A stretch of 60,000 bases of DNA from Zygnema cylindricum (Eukaryota > Streptophyta > Zygnematophyceae > Zygnematales > Zygnemataceae), in assembly GCA_037447655.1 (NCBI GenBank), contig JBBHKE010000121.1, positions 64,001 through 124,000 on the forward strand, written 5' to 3'. This document shows, piece after piece, positions 56,336 through 60,000 of this stretch. The stretch's first letter is position 1. Each line of letters begins with the position of its first letter. The notes under the pieces were generated by a model. It made no database searches and was not told the DNA's origin. It was given only the letters and a program-made list of their open reading frames with translations. The position numbers and the translations under genes are program-made.

Positions 56336-58845
56336 TCTATTGAACCACACTATCTCCATCCCCCGCTCTCTAATTTTTTCCCCTCGATCCGCTTTTCCCC
56401 TCACTCTTCCCCTCCGTCACTCACTTCTTCCCCTCTCATTTGCCCCTCTATCCTATTTTTTTTTTATTCTCCTCCATCCATCCCTCATTTCCCACCTCCA
56501 TGTGGCGATGGCGTCAGCTCGACGCCATCGCCGAGCCATCGCCATCCTGTCCACACCTCCATTTCCCCCCTCCGTTCCTCTTTAATTTCCCCCCTCCATC
56601 CACTTTTCCCCTCAATTTTCCCCTCCGTCAATCTCTTTTTCCCTTCTCATCTGCCTATCTATTTTTTTTCCCTTTTTTTTCCCCTCCCTCTATCCCTCAT
56701 TTCCCACCTATTTTCGGACTCGGCGACAGCCTGACGCCATCGCCGAGCCGTCGCCATCATGCCCACACCTCCCTTTCCCCCTCTCCCTCCCTCTCATTTT
56801 GTCCCCTTCCATCCCGTTTTCCCCTCTCCCTTCCCCTCAGTCACACTCTTCCGCCCCCTCTCATCTGCTCCTCTTTATCCATCTCTCCCTCTACTTCTGT
56901 TTTTTTCTTCCCTCTATCCCTCATTTCCCGCCACTCAGCCCCTCTCTCCCACCCTTATTTCCTCTCTCATCTGCCCCTCTACCTCCCTCTTTCCCTCTAT
57001 TTTTTCCCTGTTTTTTTCCCTCCCTCTACCCATCATTTCCCACCTATCTGTGGCGATGGCGTCGGCCCGACGCCATCGCCCAGCCGTCGCCATCCTGCCC
57101 ACACCTCCCTTTTCCTCCCTCATTCCCTCCCTCTCATTTTTTCCCATTCCATCCCGTTTTCCCCTCTCGCTTCCCCTCAGTCACACTCTTCTGTCCCTTC
57201 TGAACCGCCCCTCTATTTCCCTCCCTCCCTCCAATTTTATTTTCCCTCTCTCCTTCCCTCCCTTTAATTTTTTCCCCTCCCCCCTTCCCTCATTTGTCGC
57301 CTCCCTATGGCGATGGCGACCACCTGACGCCATCCCCAAGCCGTCGTCGATATGGGGACGACTCCTTTTCCCCCCTTCCCTCTTTTTATTTAAAATCCCC
57401 TCTCTCCTTCCCTCATTTCCCACGTCTCTATCCCGCTGTCACACTCTTCTTTCCCCTCTCAACTGCCTCAAATTTTTTCCCCCTCCATCCCGTTTTCCCC
57501 CCTCCCTTCCACTCTACCCCACCTTTCTTTCCCCTCTAATCTGCCACTCTATCTCCCTCCCTCCCTCTATTTTATTTTCCCCTCCCTCCTTCCCCCATTT
57601 CCCACTTGTATTTCCCACTCGCTAACTCTTTCCTCCCCCCCCCCTTCTTCCCTCCTTTTCCACTTCCACCCATCCCTTTTTCGCCAACCCTTTCTTTCTC
57701 ATACCCTCCCTCTCTCTCTACCTCTCCATCTTTCCCTCTCCCTCTCTTATTCCCTCCTTCCCTCTCCCCAACCCCCCCTTTCTCTATCTCTTTTTCCTCA
57801 CCTTTCCCCCTTTTAACCTCTTCCTCCCTCTCATCTCCCTTCTCTCCGTCGACCTCTCTCTCCCATCCAATCCCCCTGTCCCGTTTTCCCCATTTCCCCC
57901 TCTTGTACTCTCTCTCTCCCTCTTCCGCTCTCTCTCTCTCTTTCCCTCCCTCACTTGTTCCTTCTCCTGCCCTATTACTCTCCCCCTTTCCATATGTTCC
58001 TCTTTCTCCCCCCTCGTCCCCTCTATTTCCCTCACTCCCTCTATCTTTCCCCTCCCCTCCCTCCCCTTTTTCTCCTTCTTCATTTTTGCCCTCCGTCTCC
58101 CACTTTGACCCTCCTTCTCCCTCTCCCACCCGTTTTCTGTCCATCTCTCCCTCCCTCTCTTCATATCTCTCATTCGCGCCCAAAAACCCTTCTATATCAT
58201 TGCCCTCCCTCTCTCTCTCTCTCCCTCTCTTTCTACCTCTCTATCCCTCTCCCCCTCACCCCCTTCTCCACCTTCTTTTCCATCTCCCTTTCCCCTTTTC
58301 CCTCCCTCCTCTCCTAACTCCTTTCCCTCTTTTTCCCCCATTCTATTTTCACCTCTCTCGCCTTTTCTCTCCCTCCCTTTCCCTCTCTTCCTCTTTCCCC
58401 ATTTCCCCCTCCTGTACTCTCTCTCTCCCTCTCCTTTTTCTTTTCTCTCCCCCTCTTCCCCTCTCTCTCTCTCTCTTTCCCTCCCTCCCTTTTTCCTTCC
58501 CCTCCCTTATCACCCTCCCTCTTTCCATATGCTCCTGTTTCTCCTCCCTCTCCCCCTTTATCTCCCTCCTCCTCTTTCTCTTCGTCTCCATCCCTCCCCC
58601 CCTCATCCCCTACCTCACCCCCTTCCTTTCCATCCCTCTCTCCCTTTTTCCCTTCTTCCTCTCCCACCTCGTTTCCCTCCTCCTCCCTTCTCTCTCCATC
58701 TATCTCACCCCTTCTCTCACTCAAACCCTCCCCCTCTCCCTCTTCCTCTCTTTCTCCCCCTTCCTCCATCTCTCCATCTCCCTCTTCCTCCCTCTCTCCC
58801 TCTCTCCATCCGTCTCCACTCCGCTCTCCTCCATCCTCTCGGACA
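56336..58845. repeat. 2.5-kb pyrimidine-rich block with four dyad repeats
   Basis: Almost all C and T on the plus strand (CCCTC, TCTCTC, TTTCCCC). Set in it are four related GC-rich units near 56503, 56725, 57050 and 57306. The best two contain the palindrome GGCGATGGCGTC...GACGCCATCGCC, and most are followed by CCACACCTCC. Long open frames on both strands (up to 438 codons) are proline/serine/leucine or Glu/Gly/Arg low-complexity artefacts. If the flanking minus-strand proteins form one gene, this is its GA-rich intron. Confidence 0.85.
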
Positions 58846-60000
58846 ACCAGTCGTCGAAGTTTGACCACCTCCCGCCTAAGATCAACAAACTCTCGTTTGA
58901 GTTCGACGAACTTTTGCATTAATTCATCAAACGTGATATCGCCTTCCTTTGCCACCGGAACCCTAACTCCCGTCGGTTGTGGAGCTGGTCTAGGAACCCT
59001 AACAATCTCTTCCAAGCGGAAACGTTCCTCCTTCGCCCTAAAACCCCGAATTCGCTTTAATACCTTTTCTCTAACGTCCATGAAATGTGCCACCTCCTTT
59101 GTCTTCTTGCACAAACGGAGAATGTTACTAATTCTTGGGTCCCAAATATGGTGCACACGCAAAAACCCACGCACATCAAACTCATACCCATCCTCCCGGC
59201 GGATAATCCAACTTAGGTGTTTGTCACTAATGTCGAACTGTGTAAATGCGGAAAAGGATCTTTTAATATCGTCCTTTGCCATATACATCCAGGTGGGATG
59301 GGCTGGCAGCTCATGTGAAATGTTAAGGGGTTCTTGTTTTTTGGGGTCTGAGCTACTAGCCCCTTCGGCGTTTGCGTACCTCCACTCTGGAGGCCAATCC
59401 TTAGGAGGTATGAAGTGGGAGTGGGAAGGGTAAAAGCCATCCATTGCTTCATATTGGCCTATAGGTGCAGGGTACCACCAATCTGGGTACTCAGGCCTGG
59501 GGTTAATTGGCGAAAGGTAGTTTGGGTTTCCCTGTAGTAAAGCTAATTCTAACTCTGGAGGGGGATTTGAAGATGCCACGCCCATAACCTCATCGTCACT
59601 ATAAAAAGTATTTTCTTCTTGCCGCTCCGTGCTCTCGGCTGACTGTTCATCATTGGTAGACTCATCTCCCTCGTATTTGTAGACCTTCAGGTCACCCTCC
59701 ATGGTGTGCTCCGAAGTGTTGGACCCCTCCGAAGGTTCGTCCCCATCAACGATGAGTTCGTCGATGGATCTGTCCATGGAGTGTAAAGAAGGTTCGTACT
59801 CATCGTCGCCAGTGTTGTTGCTAACTTCAAGTGGCCCTATGTCAAATTCAAATTGTAAGGGCCGCAAAGGGCGTCTTCTCCTTCTTTTTTTTCGCGCGTT
59901 TACCATTCGATCACCAATTGTATCTCCTTCTTCGAAGGCGTTTGGTGGAATAGGAGGTAAATGACTACGTGGACGAGTGTTACGATGACGTAAAATTTCC
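58314..60000 (-). CDS. ORF1-family protein, partial, runs off window
   Basis: The minus-strand frame is open from the window edge, so the N-terminus is outside; an internal ATG lies at 59904-59906 before a basic KKRRRRR stretch. Order: acidic region (LIVDGDEPSEGS, NDEQSAESTERQEEN), EAMDGFYPSHSHFIPP, a conserved domain HELPAHPTWMYMAKDD to HIWDPRISNILRLCKK, KVLKRIRGFRAKEERFRLEE, and a coiled coil FVELKREFVDLRREVVKLRR. After about 58850 the frame enters the GA-rich repeat and encodes only E/G/R/K to 58314, so the real end or a splice donor is probably near 58850. Homologous to the decayed ORF1 at 47822-49126 but without stops. Function unknown. Confidence 0.65.
   Translation of the reverse strand, partial: EILRHRNTRPRSHLPPIPPNAFEEGDTIGDRMVNARKKRRRRRPLRPLQFEFDIGPLEVSNNTGDDEYEPSLHSMDRSIDELIVDGDEPSEGSNTSEHTMEGDLKVYKYEGDESTNDEQSAESTERQEENTFYSDDEVMGVASSNPPPELELALLQGNPNYLSPINPRPEYPDWWYPAPIGQYEAMDGFYPSHSHFIPPKDWPPEWRYANAEGASSSDPKKQEPLNISHELPAHPTWMYMAKDDIKRSFSAFTQFDISDKHLSWIIRREDGYEFDVRGFLRVHHIWDPRISNILRLCKKTKEVAHFMDVREKVLKRIRGFRAKEERFRLEEIVRVPRPAPQPTGVRVPVAKEGDITFDELMQKFVELKREFVDLRREVVKLRRLVVREDGGERSGDGWREGEREEEGDGEMEEGGEREEEGEGEGLSERRGEIDGERREEEGNEVGEEEGKKGERDGKEGGEVGDEGGRDGDEEKEEEGDKGGEGGETGAYGKREGDKGGEGKREGGKEREREGKRGREKKKERERESTGGGNGERGREGKGGREKAREVKIEWGKKRERS

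Noticed and set aside
57606-58922. 438-codon plus-strand open frame, and similar long frames at 56440-57625
   Set aside because: They consist almost wholly of Pro, Ser, Leu and Phe from CT repeats, have no motif, and the opposite strand is open too.

Overview
The window is nuclear DNA of a eukaryote, most likely from the green-plant (streptophyte) lineage. Both recognisable housekeeping genes are split by GT-AG introns of about 80-1900 bp. The gamma-glutamyl hydrolase exons carry plant-style motifs (QWHPE|KNAFEWG, ending in an IYNY box), and the retroelements are plant-type Ty1/copia. Which lineage (charophyte alga, bryophyte or other) cannot be decided from the sequence. No prokaryotic features, rRNA, tRNA or CRISPR array were found.

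Layout. 1-10.1 kb: a nested pile of copia elements. A complete 6.45-kb element (2342-8788, TSD CAAAA) sits in the LTR of an older minus-strand copia, which abuts a third fragment and is itself cut by a plus-strand LTR at the window edge. 10.1-12.7 kb: small DNA transposons nested inside one another. 14.3-17.0 kb: a seven-exon gene for an unrecognised secreted six-cysteine protein. 17.3-19.8 kb: a decayed reading frame, a LINE-like tail and a MITE. 19.8-22.7 kb: AT-rich, no gene seen. 22.8-29.7 kb: gamma-glutamyl hydrolase on the minus strand, its introns full of purine/pyrimidine tracts. 30.3-34.8 kb: four TACACCGC-type TIR elements, a hAT-like element and a solo LTR. 35-38.9 kb: repeats and AT-rich DNA. 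39.6-43.7 kb: coatomer subunit zeta, six coding exons, with a MITE in its last intron. 45.1-46.4 kb: a hAT-type MITE with a perfect 8-bp TSD and a poly(C)/poly(G) hairpin, then a minisatellite. 46.7-51.2 kb: a 4.5-kb TIR-bounded element with a novel ORF1 and a broken CENP-B/pogo-like transposase. 53.4-54.0 kb: a tandem duplication. 54.3-60.0 kb (minus): a Crypton-like GCR1_C protein and, beyond 2.5 kb of pyrimidine-rich DNA, a second ORF1 homologue running off the window.

The three host genes are unrelated: folate polyglutamate turnover, COPI vesicle coat and an unknown secreted product. The most interesting signal is the TIR family. At least eight short elements share ends of the form TACACCGC-AATCG-TATTAG, and the 46,714-51,192 element has the same ends plus a transposase remnant whose superfamily uses TA targets, so it is a candidate parent of the MITEs. 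Its ORF1 has no family I recognise and is repeated at the right edge beside a different kind of recombinase-associated protein.
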